From Lasiosphaeris hirsuta (taxonomy: Eukaryota; Ascomycota; Sordariomycetes; Sordariales; Lasiosphaeriaceae), in the NCBI GenBank assembly GCA_030549175.1, contig JAUKUA010000002.1, positions 5,208,001 through 5,272,000 of the forward strand: a DNA stretch of 64,000 nucleotides. Direction: 5' to 3'. Shown here piece by piece: positions 12,301 to 23,712 of this stretch (position 1 is its first letter; each line of letters starts with the position of its first letter). The position numbers were made by a program, and so were the translations under genes. The notes beneath the pieces were generated by a model. That model worked only from the letters and a program-made list of their open reading frames with translations, did not search any database and was not told the origin of the DNA.

Positions 12301-13075
12301 CAGCTCGTTGCAGATCACCAAGAGGCGAGGAAAGCTCGCCTCGATAATCTTGTCGAAATGCGCACGGCTGTCGCCATCGTTGGCCTTGAAGCGGTATGCG
12401 CGGCAAATAGCCAGGAGGCACTGAAGGCCGGCAAGAACCGAAGGTGCTTCATTTGTGTTGAGAAGCTGGATGGTGTAGTCCATGAAAGTCGGCCATCGCT
12501 CGGGGAAGTCGAAGTGAAGAACACGCTGGAGAATGGGGACGAGTTGGTGGCGCACGAGATTCGGGGAGCCGGCAAGAATTGGCAGCAGTCGATCACGGAA
12601 GCGCGCCTTCGCATCCTCGGGGATCACCGACTCAGTGGGGTAGTGCTCCTGACGTTGCCAGGCACGGTTGACACGGTTCTTGAGGTAGATGACGGCTGGT
12701 AGACGCGTCAGTGTGTTGACCGTGGGGTATCATCCACAAAAGGAAAGCAGGACGTACTTGGGAGTTGCAGGTTGACATTCTGCTCTGACTGAACGAGATC
12801 GAGGAGGACGTCGGTGAAGCCGGGCTGCTCCTCAGCCTGTGACAAAAAAAAACAGCAGCGGTTAGCCGGAGCCCGACGTGGATGTAGTCCGGGTGCGGTT
12901 TGCACACGGCACACGGCGGCGGGGAAGGGTGGTGGTGGTATGGGAAAACAACAACACGCCGACAGAAGGCGAAGGCAGCACATACCTGCTTGAGCTGAAG
13001 CTCAGCCCTCCGGCGGACATCGGCGTCAGCATCGAGGGTGGCGATGATGCAACTTCGAATGGCGGTGGCATCCAT
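9310..13075 (-). CDS. nmd5: Karyopherin beta, importin-7/8 type (Nmd5/Sxm1)
   Basis: Nine exons on the minus strand: 13075-12986, 12836-12758, 12695-12229, 12166-11982, 11916-10724, 10675-9989, 9934-9756, 9662-9539 and 9473-9310. They sum to 3168 nt (1055 aa), the usual size of this family. All eight introns have GT-AG ends, and several show clear CTAAC/CTGAC branch points. The protein begins MDATAIRSCI with the importin-beta N-terminal repeat. It continues through FDFPERWPTFMDY and the long HEAT-repeat solenoid to an acidic segment (about 918-945, DEDEDEEWNDDEANW) and the conserved ESPLDKVDPY near the end. The family carries ribosomal proteins, histones, TFIIS and similar cargo into the nucleus, with release by Ran-GTP. 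Whether it is closer to Nmd5 or Sxm1 cannot be decided by eye. A MITE lies 205 bp upstream of the start codon. Confidence 0.93.
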
Positions 13076-13279
13076 CGTGGGCGACTTCTCTAGACCAATT
13101 CTCGCATCAAGGCGCTTCGAGTAGGCGCGAATGAATGTGGTGATCGGAAGGAAATGACAGGCACCGGAAGCGTTGAAGTTAGGTGGTTGAGGGGTGGCCA
13201 AGCTCAGAAAAAATTTGGGCCAAAATCTGGCCCCGTTGTTCCCAGGCAGGTCCGGACAGGCCCCAAATGGCGGGGCATA

Positions 13280-13554
13280 CAATCCAACCCTGGATTTTTT
13301 GTTAGTGTGTGACCTTTCCCCAAAGGCCCAAGCTCCAGAGATATCGAGGTTCCGGAAAGGCTTTGGAGCAGCAAAGACAGCACATATTGGGCATTTAAAG
13401 CTATATTTGGTATTTCAGCGGCCTTTTTATATCCTAGAAAGGCCTCATGAAATGCCGAAAATGTATTTTCTTATGCTGTAAAGACTCTATCGGGGCTTCT
13501 GCACCTCTATTTGGGGGAGTTTCACGCGCTAACAAACAAACCAGGATTGGATTG
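13280..13554. mobile_element. MITE, Tc1/mariner-like, copy 1
   Basis: The 275-bp element is bounded by imperfect terminal inverted repeats of about 30 bp. The left end reads CAATCCAACCCTGG then a T-rich stretch and GTTAG. The right end is its reverse complement (CGCGCTAACAAAC, then CCAGGATTGGATTG). TA dinucleotides flank it at 13278-13279 and 13555-13556, the target duplication of Tc1/mariner elements. It has no coding capacity. The second copy at 52630-52878 shares the ends and parts of the interior (GATATCGA, a GGCATTT-like word and AAGGCCT words). It sits 205 bp upstream of the importin start codon, so it may affect that promoter. Confidence 0.85.
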
Positions 13555-16500
13555 TATATGAACTTAGAGGGGCAGAGGCGGGTGCTGATGGGGGGGGGGG
13601 GGCAAGTTGCCTTGGGGGGGCTCGGGTTCACGCTCACAATGCTGTGTAGCCAGTCAGATCCTGTCAATCAGGCCCTGTCAGGGCGGCGACTACCCGCACT
13701 GATCACGTCCAGCGTCCCAATAGCGTCCCAATGGGTCCTCAAAAGGCAGATTCGGGCAGAAGAGGCCCAAGCAATTTCAACTCGGGGTTGTCGTCGACTT
13801 TGTGCGTGCAAAGATATTCACAAGACACAAAACAGAGAAAAGGCCAAACATTTCTACTGGCCCAAGGTCAGACAAATCGGAAGGGGGGCATTTTACCACA
13901 CCTTGGGTTGCTCACGCGCTCCCTCACCTCGCTCCAGCCGCTGCAACCAGCCTTCTGACGCCCAAAGCAGAATCGACCGTGCCCTCGACAGCATTGACAG
14001 CATTGGATTCCATTGGATTCGCATTGGACTTGCACTGGGACAGCGACGGGACCTGGCTCGCAAAGGCAACAGCGCAGCAACGCGGCGGACTTGCAGTCGC
14101 CTCCCCAAGTTGCTCAGATCCAGCGATTCCAGCGGGGCGTCAGGGTGGTGCGAACTCAAAGTCCACACAGGCACATTTGATGCTATTTCCTGCCCCTCCA
14201 CGCCGTCGTTGATTTCCATCAAACCCTTGCTTGCCGTAGCTCCCAACCCCACAGTCTGAGCGGCCGATACCTACGCCATGCACTGACACACGCCAAACAG
14301 CAGATCGATCACCGCCCCAGTCAGCGTTGTCGACAAGCCCGCCCGATATCCGGATAGACATATATTTTCAGCTGAAGATGTGATGGAGGGTACTATATCA
14401 ACGAAGCGCGAGACAGCGTTCCCGACCATGGGGCTCTTGGGACCTTATCGGGCAGGATCATGGTAGCTGCGTAAATGGGTTCTCGTCACACAGCTTCTTT
14501 CTATAGGGGTCGCATATCCAGCCCCAGGCCAGCCTCAAATCACAAGGGTCCCTGCCAACGCCCGCCGACGGGCGGCATCGCCAAAGTTGCCAACCTCGAC
14601 CCGACAGTCGTCGACCGCATCGCGCGTGGCTTACCGCACAGATCGACAAGGCCTGCTTTGCCATCCGCCAATTCTATAATCCCACCAGTGTCGAGTCGTG
14701 TGTGTGTATGTCCTCCCGAGGTGTGCCTTCGGGCGGTGAGCCGACGCCCAATGCCCTCATTCGCACATGTGCAGGGATTCTGCTTCCTTGGAGTTCCAAT
14801 GCCGCAAAGGCGGTGACGAGGGTACAGAGACAGCAGGTGGACAGCTGGCCAAGCCTGATGCTAGTTTCCCATTCGCTGTCTGACCTTTTCCCAAAAAGCA
14901 CCAAGCAGGGCTTTCGCAGACCCTCGCAGCACACACACACACACCAAGGCCACAAAGACACAACCACAACCCCCCGTTGTCTTATTCCCCTGTGTGATCC
15001 GTAATCCGTTCCTGGGCAGCCACACCACCAACTGGCTACCCACCAGCTCCAGAGATTGGCATCTCAAGATGCCAGCGGCTCGCTGTTTGAATTGAAATCC
15101 CCCACCTGCTGCTTACACTGGGGACTCATGGCAATAAATAATTATTCGGCCAAGCGGCCGTCGTCACGGATCCTTGCCCGAGCCAAACACGTTGTGAGGC
15201 ATGACATCTGCCTCCCCTTCTAGTCCATTGTATAATCTGCGTGCTTCCCACTCTCATAAAATCCATTCATCCAAGTGTCGATCGTGTTTCGAGCGGAATA
15301 AAAGGGGGGAAAGTCAGCACCGTCGAGTGAGATAGGGAGGGATACTCGAGTCTCTGAAAACCGCAAACTCCTACGGATCACCCAGCCCGTCCATGCAGAT
15401 ACTGGAGGCGGGTTGGCAGTTCGCGGTGATGCGATCAAGAAACACCAACACCTAGGCCAACCAAGCTGAGATTATCAAGATGCTCAAATGAGAAGAACCT
15501 AGGATTGTCGTATTTGACAAAGAAACTAAATGAAACTTATACCTCTCAACGCCTCGAGGGCATTCGAGCTCGCCCTCTTGGGCAACAAGTTGTGATCAGT
15601 GCAAAGCAACCAGGGTAATCCGCCTAACAAAACAACACCAATCAATCTACCTCACCATCTCACCCCACGAGCCAAAAGGCCGACATACCACGTCGACTCG
15701 CACTCTCCTCTCCTCTCCAAAACCATCTCTTTCACAAGCCAGACCATCCCGCCCCTCCACACAGCCTATCCATGACGAGACAGAAATCTCGCTAGCCAAT
15801 CCGAGTTGGTTCCGAAACAGTCAGGCCCCAAAGCCACGGAGCCCAATGGAACCGAGCAAGAGCAATTGGCTTGGGGTGCTGAGGGAGAGAGACCCCCAAA
15901 GTCCTCGGCCATCAATTTAGTGGAGGGCTTATTTTCCGCCGGCTGGCTGCCACACTGTCTCAGGCACATGCCACGCGGGGTTTCAGGCGATGAATGACCA
16001 CGATTCCGTTGCATTGTCAGCTACCGAGGCAATCAACTTCAAGGTTTTTGCTTGAGCTTGAAGGTATTGCATTGATCCAACTACACCAGTTCTTGTTGCT
16101 TTCAAAAGGAACTTTTGATATATTCAACCCGCTCGCAACTTCTTTTTAAAAACCCAAAATCCGACCTCCCAGTAGAGATGCCACACCCCATGGCGACAGG
16201 CATCCACAACAGACACGCAACACAATACAAAATGGGGTTATGTACTGTCACTGCCAACTGCCACTTGCCGACTTGTTCATCGCTCTCACGTCTCACCTCC
16301 ACTCCACACACAAAAGGTTTTCATATCATCGTTACCCATACCTTTCATTCATTTCACTCGATGCCTTGTGAGATAAAAACAATCTCGCAGAAAAGAGAAA
16401 GCCGAGACCCGTAGAGATGAAAATAGATGATAAAAATATGCGCCGTTCCCATGAAACACCTCCCAGCCCAAAAAGAGAAAACCGACGAAGAACTGACACC

Positions 16501-18780
16501 CAGCAATGATGACAAGACTTTGATATGTGACCCGCGGAGCAATGCAGAAGACGTGGCCACGAACAAACACATTAGGCACACAGGCGCACATGAGCGCACA
16601 CACATAGAGGCGAAGATAACCAACATCTCGTCCCACCGAGACCAGGCCAGGCCAGGTCTAGAAACAGGTGCCAGCTGGTCAACACCGTCGAAACCTAAAG
16701 ATCCTCAAGTCCCATGAAAGAAACCCCCACGCCCTGCTGAAGGGGGTCAGTAAGTTGTCTTTACGTGTCAAATGTTTCGAACGTCGAGTCCCATCTCAAG
16801 AGAAAAAAATGTAATTTCTCCCAATCACTAAGTAGTGATTCAATAAGAGACAGAAAAGAGTTAGACCGCAAAAGAAGGTGATATGACTGACAGTGATGTC
16901 CCACGGCTGTCACAAGGCAACTCAAACCGCTGCGATGGCGAGGCGGTACGAGTGCCTGTCCACCTGCCCGTAGCAAATCGATCCATGGCCTGGAGTACAA
17001 ATATCCTGTTGTCCCGGAAAGAGTCCTTTGGGGCGAAATAGAACACAGAATCATCGCCCGGACCTTGAGGGGGCACCAAGGCAGCATAGTTGTAGAAGGA
17101 TCACGTTAGAGTCCTCTTGATTGGGGCGGTCCATGGATAAAAGAAAGTCCTGTGGAAAGTCCCTCTGGAAAAGGAGAGAAAAACAGTCTCTCCAGTTGCC
17201 ACACGCTCAGATTCCGTGGAATACCTTAATGGCTGACGGAAACCATAGGGACGCACATGCCGATGGAGAACATAAAGTCTCATCAAGCCATCCCGATAGA
17301 CGAGAAAAAGGTGCCTTAAAAAGGTCATGTCACAGACCGTCCGGTCAACTGCGATGCAGGCGGGCGCCATGGTTGTGTATGGTAGAAAGCAGAAACGACG
17401 ACCACGGATGAGTCCGGCCACGTGAAGTGCAAGGTCCAGCTGATCGAGAGGAGCAGGGATTGCTCAATCTTACCGTGCTTCAGATATTTTGCTCAATTGA
17501 TGTTCCGCGTTGCCTTCGCACGACCAACTCAAGTTGGGTGCGAAGTCGAGCCATGAAGTTTGAAGTTCACGCATCAGCTCAACGCTTGTCCGGGAAAAGA
17601 CTGGCAAGAAGCAACAGTTCTGGGCTTCCGGTAATCCATGAGTAGCCTGGCAAAAGAAATCCTGAGGAGGTGTCGGGTATCCAGTGTATCCAAGGGAGAG
17701 AGATCCAGGGGGTACTTTCAGTTGAAGCCAAGGTGATGAGAGGACAAGTCCAAATGTCCAATGAGGGGCGAACAATTTCCACCATGGAATTCCATTGCGT
17801 GAGTGCATTCAAGACCAGCCTGCGTGTTGTTAGTGAGCCCAAACTTCACTGCTTTCGCCTGGATCGAGGCCGTAGATATGAAATGGAGTAGCGTTATTGT
17901 GCTCCGAGGGGTGACATTAGATATATACACTCTTCCAAATGCTTACTCACCTTGCTGTCCGGCCATGGCCAATTTGTGTCCTCGTGATGGGCGAGAGGCG
18001 AGATCCGCAGGTCAGTGGGGGCAGGGATGTCAACACGGGATACTCCCGCATCCCTGGAGATTGGAAGGTATGCAAAGACTCAAGACGATGCATCCTCATG
18101 AAGAAGGCGAGATGCCGATCCCGAGGGCCGATCCGGACAGCAATGGAGAAGTTCATCCACAGCAAAGAAAAAAAAGGCCCTAACTGAATTGCTCAGCCGC
18201 TTTTCCTCAAATCCAATGCGAGTCCGGTTCCTTGGTATCATGCATCTCTGAGCCCTGCCTCTCGAGTAAGAACACACAACATATTGGACAAGAAATAAAG
18301 TCACACGACGGCAATGCCATTCAGTGATGCAGGCTGTCGTCCACAAACGGTTGGTTCCAGTGGTTCTGCCGGCGGCAGAGGTGAGAGCGCCCATTCGTAA
18401 AAACCATAGCTGGTTGAAGGGTCCAGAAGAGTCCCTCGAGGCGTAGGATGGGGGAGGGGTGGGTGGTTGTGGTTAGAGTCAAATCGAGCCGCCGGTTTTC
18501 AAAATCCAAAAAAAAGTTCAAAAGAGATGCGACTTGCAGCTCTCGAGGCGTGCGCCAACCTCGTATCCTGGTCTATCCGTGGATGATGTAAATAAAGCAA
18601 GACGCTGGCAGCCGAATCCTGGTAGGAGAGAAACCGGAGAGAAAAAAAAAAAAAAACAGGCAACGAAGAACTCCAGGTCCGAGGTATTAGCAAGCAATTA
18701 ACAATCAACTCTCGCGAGTCTCGAAAAGGCTCGCCAATGGAGGTCCGGTAGTGATGGAGTGAAAGATCAGCAGGTCCCGG
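13555..18780. other. Long stretch without a supported protein gene
   Basis: Open stretches here have no recognisable domain; the longest (13447-14259, +) starts inside the MITE. One short segment (about 14570-14690, +) reads as protein-like in two overlapping frames (VANLDPTVVDRIARG, then IDKACFAIRQFYNP), but no full model can be built. On the minus strand at 16.8-18.1 kb there is a spliced-looking unit, listed separately. The stretch contains a (CA)n run near 14932-14943. The right end probably includes the 3' UTR of the RfeG gene. Confidence 0.45.
16861..18165 (-). other. Possible spliced transcript, coding status unclear
   Basis: The minus strand has a textbook intron at 17950-17820 (donor GTGAGTAAG, branch CACTAAC, acceptor CACGCAG; 131 nt). 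Protein-like reading frames surround it: one before the donor (17947-18165), one after the acceptor (ending about 17579), another at 17101-17421, and one at 16861-17079 containing DDSVFYFAPKDSFRDNRIF. A second good donor (GTAAGATT) is at 17473. I could not join these frames into one uninterrupted protein, and each ends in a stop soon after a possible junction. It could be a non-coding RNA, an extended spliced 3' UTR of the RfeG gene (same strand, 600 bp upstream), or a decayed gene. Confidence 0.3.
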
Positions 18781-20185
18781 TTAGCGACCGTGGCGATGCC
18801 TGGCCCGTTCTGCGGCGTGCCGGTCTTCCGCTTCTGAGCGACGGGATTGGTGTCTGTGTTCCCGGTCTCTCGGTTCGGTGTCGCGGCGCCCGGCTGATGG
18901 TCCACCTGCTGGTATCTGAGTTGATGTACCATTTGTGGGGGTGGGAGCATTGGGGATACCGGGGCTCTGGTGCTCTTCAAACTGGCTGGGATCCGGGCCG
19001 GTGCTGTAGCCTTGCCTAGGGGGCGCTGTACCTGCTGGGGAACCTATATCATCAGATGAAGTCGGGGGTGGGTTCGTTGCTGTGGTATTATACGCACCAC
19101 GGCCGTAAAGCGGATCGTTGGGGAAGGTGGGGACCTGGTTTTGTGCCGGTGGGTAGCTGAACGGCCCGGAATCTGGGTCTCCATACCCAGGACCGCCAGC
19201 GGTAATGCCGAATGTCCGGGTCGGAGGAGCCGAGGATGTCAACCTGTTGGGCCCAGGACCGGGGTATCCTGTTGCCTGGTAGTTGGATCCGTGGATAAAC
19301 GTTTCCTGATAACCTGGGTTGATAGGAGGGGGCGCCACCATACCGGGATACCTATCTGGGCCGCTCTGAGGCCCTGGCGAGTACTGAGTCGGAGGGTTGG
19401 CGGGGTATCCGCCAAAGCCTTGGGGAGCTGGATAGCCTCCAGGAGCGCCGCCGTGGATCTGGGGGTATGCCGTCGGGGGGTAGCCCGCAGGCTGGCCGCC
19501 GGGGTATGGCACGTTGCCATAGGCGGGGCCACCGATGGGGCCGGGGGAGGCGTAGTCGACTTCCATGCGGTCGATGGGCGGCGGGGGTCTGCCATACGCG
19601 TTGTTGTCGAGTTGCGAGTTCTTCCATGTGCTGTAGTCAGATTGCCCGCGAGGTTGCTCTCGAGAGCCTAGGGGCGAGTTAGAGCCTCTCATAAACATGC
19701 CATTCTGTTGGCCAGAGTGCATTGTACCTCCAGCGCCTCCGCCTGAAGTCCTGGACGCCGCACGTCTCTCTTGCTCCCACCGAGCCGAGTCGGCCTTGAG
19801 ATCTTGGATCATCGCCTGCAAAAAGTCTCAGTCATCATGGATCCGTGGGCTTTGCGCGGGGCGCTGCGCGTGCAACGGTTGCGGGTACTCACCGATGTCA
19901 GGTTGCGATAGGCGGTAATGAAGTATCCTTGTGTGACACGGCCATCTGGTGACTGCAGAGAGGAGGGGTCGTGAGCAGGACGGTCCCCCAGAACAACCAC
20001 CACGAGATGAGAGCGCATACCTCGTACGTGCCAGGACGGACCAGTGCATCGTTGCCCAGGTATCTGCAGATGTCTGATGTGATGACTTCCCGGTCGATGC
20101 CATCGCGGGGGACGAAGTACTCGTTTTGCCGCGCGGACGCCGGTATGTTGGAGGCCGGGGCGGGCCTGTTCCCTGGTCTGGACAT
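18781..20185 (-). CDS. rfeG: RfeG-type putative transcriptional regulator
   Basis: Three exons (20185-20021, 19952-19893, 19815-18781), 419 aa, with introns of 68 and 77 nt. The N-terminal 90 residues are the conserved block of the family: NEYFVPRDGIDREVITSDIC, RYLGNDALVRPGTYE, then GYFITAYRNLTSAMIQDLK and DSARWEQERRA. From about residue 105 the protein is low complexity, rich in Pro, Gly, Tyr, Ser and Gln, and it ends in an Arg/Glu/His-rich tail. The family name comes from Aspergillus proteins annotated as transcription factor RfeG. No classical DNA-binding motif is visible, and its molecular role is poorly known. The start ATG directly precedes the conserved SRPG block, and both exon joins keep the conserved block in frame. 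Confidence 0.85.
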
Positions 20186-23100
20186 GGCTGGTGATGGAGG
20201 ATGCAGCAGTTGAGGGCGACGGCAGACCAAACAAAAATGGCGAGAAGGAGGCCGGCGACCAGAGGTCAGAGATCCGGAGGGACTGTTTGGCAAGGGAGAT
20301 AAATAGCGGCAGGGGAGGGAACCGTCAATGCGGCAAGGAGGAAAACAGGAAGAAGATGGAACGAGAGAAGCCGGAGGGGGGGGGAGGGTGGGCGGTGGTG
20401 GAAGAAATGGGCAGGGAGCACCCGGCGCTTGGGGTTGGGCTGTCAGGTGTGGGTCCCGCAGTCGTGGTGACTGGTGGTAACTGGCGGCGGTGACTGGTGG
20501 TCGACTGGCGGCCTGCGACGGCAGTGCGAGCGTGCGTGAGCGACTTGAGTGGCCGTCGTTCTTCCTAGCCGCTTTTCGCCTCCGTTGGGCTGTCGCTCTG
20601 TTGGACAAGGCGCAAACGGCAGCACCCAGTTGGCTGCGGGGAACACCGTGCGCTGCCTGCGCTGCCTGGCACCGTCGCTCTTTGGCCGACGGCGGGGACG
20701 GCGGGGGGACACCAGACGCCAGCACGACGAGCAAGGGGTCTTCTTCCTTGCAAACTTGGTTGCCACCACAAAGTACGCTGGCACCGGCCTGACTGGCACA
20801 AAAAGCACCTGCAGTGGCCAGTGGGAGGGGGGCCGAAGGTCCAATCGTGGGCAGAGGCGCACCGCCAATGAGAGAAGGGGGGTCGTGGTAGCAGTTGCAA
20901 CACCCTCGCGTGGATTTGCTGCGTGCGTTGTGTGCCTCGCCACGGACAAAAAAACGGCGGGGTAAGCTGCTCGGTACCTTGGCACCTTGCGCAGCTAACG
21001 CCGGGAGGCTGGACGCTGGAACGGAGGCCGATACTTGACTTGACAAGCCAGCAGTAAAGCGGGTCGCAAGGGGCGGTGCCGACGGGAACCCAGGGAGATA
21101 CAGCGAACACCACGTCAGGTGAGGCGCGCGTGTCCAATCGAGCGGGCTTGGAGGTGCGGAAAAGCACGCAGTCTCGAAGATTTTTTATTTTTTTTTCTTG
21201 ATGCGCGAGCTGTATGGTCTCGCGCTGGCGTGGGCGAGCGTGGTTGGCTCGCCTTCAGGTGTGGGTTGCTGCGTTCGAGGGCTGGCGAAGTGCAGCAGGC
21301 AGGAAAACCAGAGCCAGCGGCGACCACTGAAAGTGGGGTGAAGGCAGCCCGGCTGCGGAGCGGCTCGGGAGAGGGAAACGGAAATGACGGAGCAGCGGTC
21401 TGGTCATGCAGCGGGTGCGGTGGTGCAGCGTGGAAGGACAGAAAAAAAGCACGATTCGGGCCAGTGGTCGAAATCGGACCTTCGTCAGAAGTCAACCTGC
21501 AGCATTGGAGTCCCTGGTGCCTGGATTTTTTCTGTCCCTTTCCAGCTATTTCTCAAGCCTTGGGCGCAGAAGTTCAGGGCCGTAAGGGGCTCGGGAACGG
21601 GAACGGTTCCGGCAGTGAAATCGTGAAATGCGTCAAATGCCCACCGAGCACCAGTAAAAAAACGGTACCCCCTCTCAATTGGGTCGCCTTCAAAAACTGT
21701 CAAGTGGCGGACAAAGGTGTGGGTGCCAATCTATGAAAATCACACAGTAAAAAGGTTGGGTTCAAGACGGAGGCAGGCTGGGCTTCTCAAACGGGGACCG
21801 ATGCTGTTGCCTGCAACAGAGTGACAAAAGAAGACTCCGGTCTGGCTATCGTGCTCTGTATTGGTGGGGTTTCGGTGACCCGTTTTGGGCAGAGACGGCC
21901 TTGGGCCTTTCGGATTGGACTGCGTCGGCCTGCTGAGGTAAAGGGAGCTAGCTGGACGATCTAGGAGAGCCTAGGGAACTGTGAAGTAGCGAGGTGGCTG
22001 CTGTGTGGTATCTGTGCTGCCGGTTGAGACACCCCTTTCAAGTCAGAACGTGGAGCAACGGTCGCGGGATCATTCGGGAAAATGGCATTGGCATCCTACC
22101 ACCCGGGAGAGGCGCCCTAATATTTTATACCAGCCAAAGCCCGGGACGAGATCGCTCTACAACGTTGCGATCTTAGACAGGAGACTCAACACCAGATGAA
22201 TCAAAACCCAGGTAGTGGAGCACACCGCCGCCGTTCTCGCAGTCTTCGCTGTCTCTACAGTATGCTGGAGAAGAATATGTCGACGCGGTCTCAACACTTG
22301 CTCGTTTAGCTGGCTGCCGCAAGGCACGAAACCGCCAATGTGCTCACAAACAAGTGTCCGAGACCGAAGGGGCAGAGGGGCCAGAGGGCGCCATACAGCC
22401 GTATTGGGAGATGAGAGGCAGATAACCTCGACGGCGGTTGCGACATGTGTCTGCAGACGACAAGCGATTGGCCTGCTCTCGATTACCCTGCTCACTCAAC
22501 GCTGCTGGACGCTGCTTGACGTTCCGGCTGGCGACGTGGTCAATTGATTGTATAATGCTTCACTGCGTAACCTACCGAAATCGCCTCGATTTCATGTGTG
22601 TGCCGCCTCTTTTCCAGTCGGGAGCCATTGCATCGGGCTAGTGGAATCTGCGTGTGAGAGTCTGGTGGACTCAGCAATGGGATTGGGAGTTGGCCCGTTT
22701 TGGCACCAGGTCGGGTATCAATGCGTCTCAAGGCCCAATCTGCAGGCATGAATGGGTGCTGCTGCCACAGCCAATCGTCGCCACCCGCCACTGTGAATGT
22801 TGAGAAACCGGGCAGACAAGGCGGCCCATTGCCTCGTGAAGGGTGCTGCGAGACTGCTGCGAGCTTGCCTCGAGACTGCCTCAGGATTGCGTCCTGCCAC
22901 CCCGAATTGGCCTGGCTCGCTGTATGCCAAAGCCCATACTGCGTCGTAGTGCGCTAAAGCACGTACATGCCAGGTCGTCAGACAAACATGACAAGCATCC
23001 TCTTCACTGTCCAATGTCCTGACATCTCAACCTGCCCCTAATCGCTCATCATGCCCCTTATCAGCCTGGAAACCGGCCATGCTCGCGTCATTGCTGTGCC

Positions 23101-23712
23101 CCTGCAGTCTGGAGAAAGAGGCAACACGGCCTCGACATGCATCCCAACGTCGTCTCCGTTCGGCGCGCACGTCAGCGTTCCCCCCGAATGCTGCACACAT
23201 GTCGTGGTCGCAACCCAAGTGCGCCTCCGTCCGGCCGCCATCCGGAACATAGCCATACTTGACGCCGTGCGATATGGACCCTCATTTTGCTCCTATGCAA
23301 GGAAGGACGAGGGATCCGGAAGTTTCGTTGTCGATCCGCGACGGCCCTTCCGCTAGCCAACTGTTGTGCCCTCAAAACGCCTTGGACACTCGCTCGCCGG
23401 CTGTCGGGGTCCGATGAACACCACCATTGATTGGCCTTTTGGTTCCTGAGACACCTGGCCCGAAGCGGGTCTTGGGAGACGATAATACTTTGCAGTTTCA
23501 AAGCCCGCTGCAAACCCCGTGCGTGCCCCAGAAGATACGAACAACATGCCCGTCGTTCGGGGAGAGCATCCATCCCGCAAAGCTACTGATCAGGAGTTCC
23601 ATCCCATTTTGGCCGTCCGCCCATGTGCTACTGCGTAGATGCTCTACTCCTTCCCTGTCGGCAACTATTTATTGATGCATAGGCCAGCTGGCTTAGCAAT
23701 GCATGAGCCCGC
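20186..23712. other. RfeG upstream region and long non-coding gap
   Basis: The first kilobase before the RfeG start codon (20186 to about 21100) is rich in G on the plus strand, hence C/T-rich on the RfeG coding strand, as expected for a leader and promoter. The rest, up to the polymerase eta stop codon, holds only short ORFs of biased composition on both strands. I see no domain, RNA gene or repeat of note. The last part probably contains the 3' UTR of the polymerase gene. Confidence 0.45.

Noticed and set aside
13447..14259. 270-codon ORF on the plus strand
   Set aside because: It starts inside MITE copy 1, has irregular composition and no recognisable domain.
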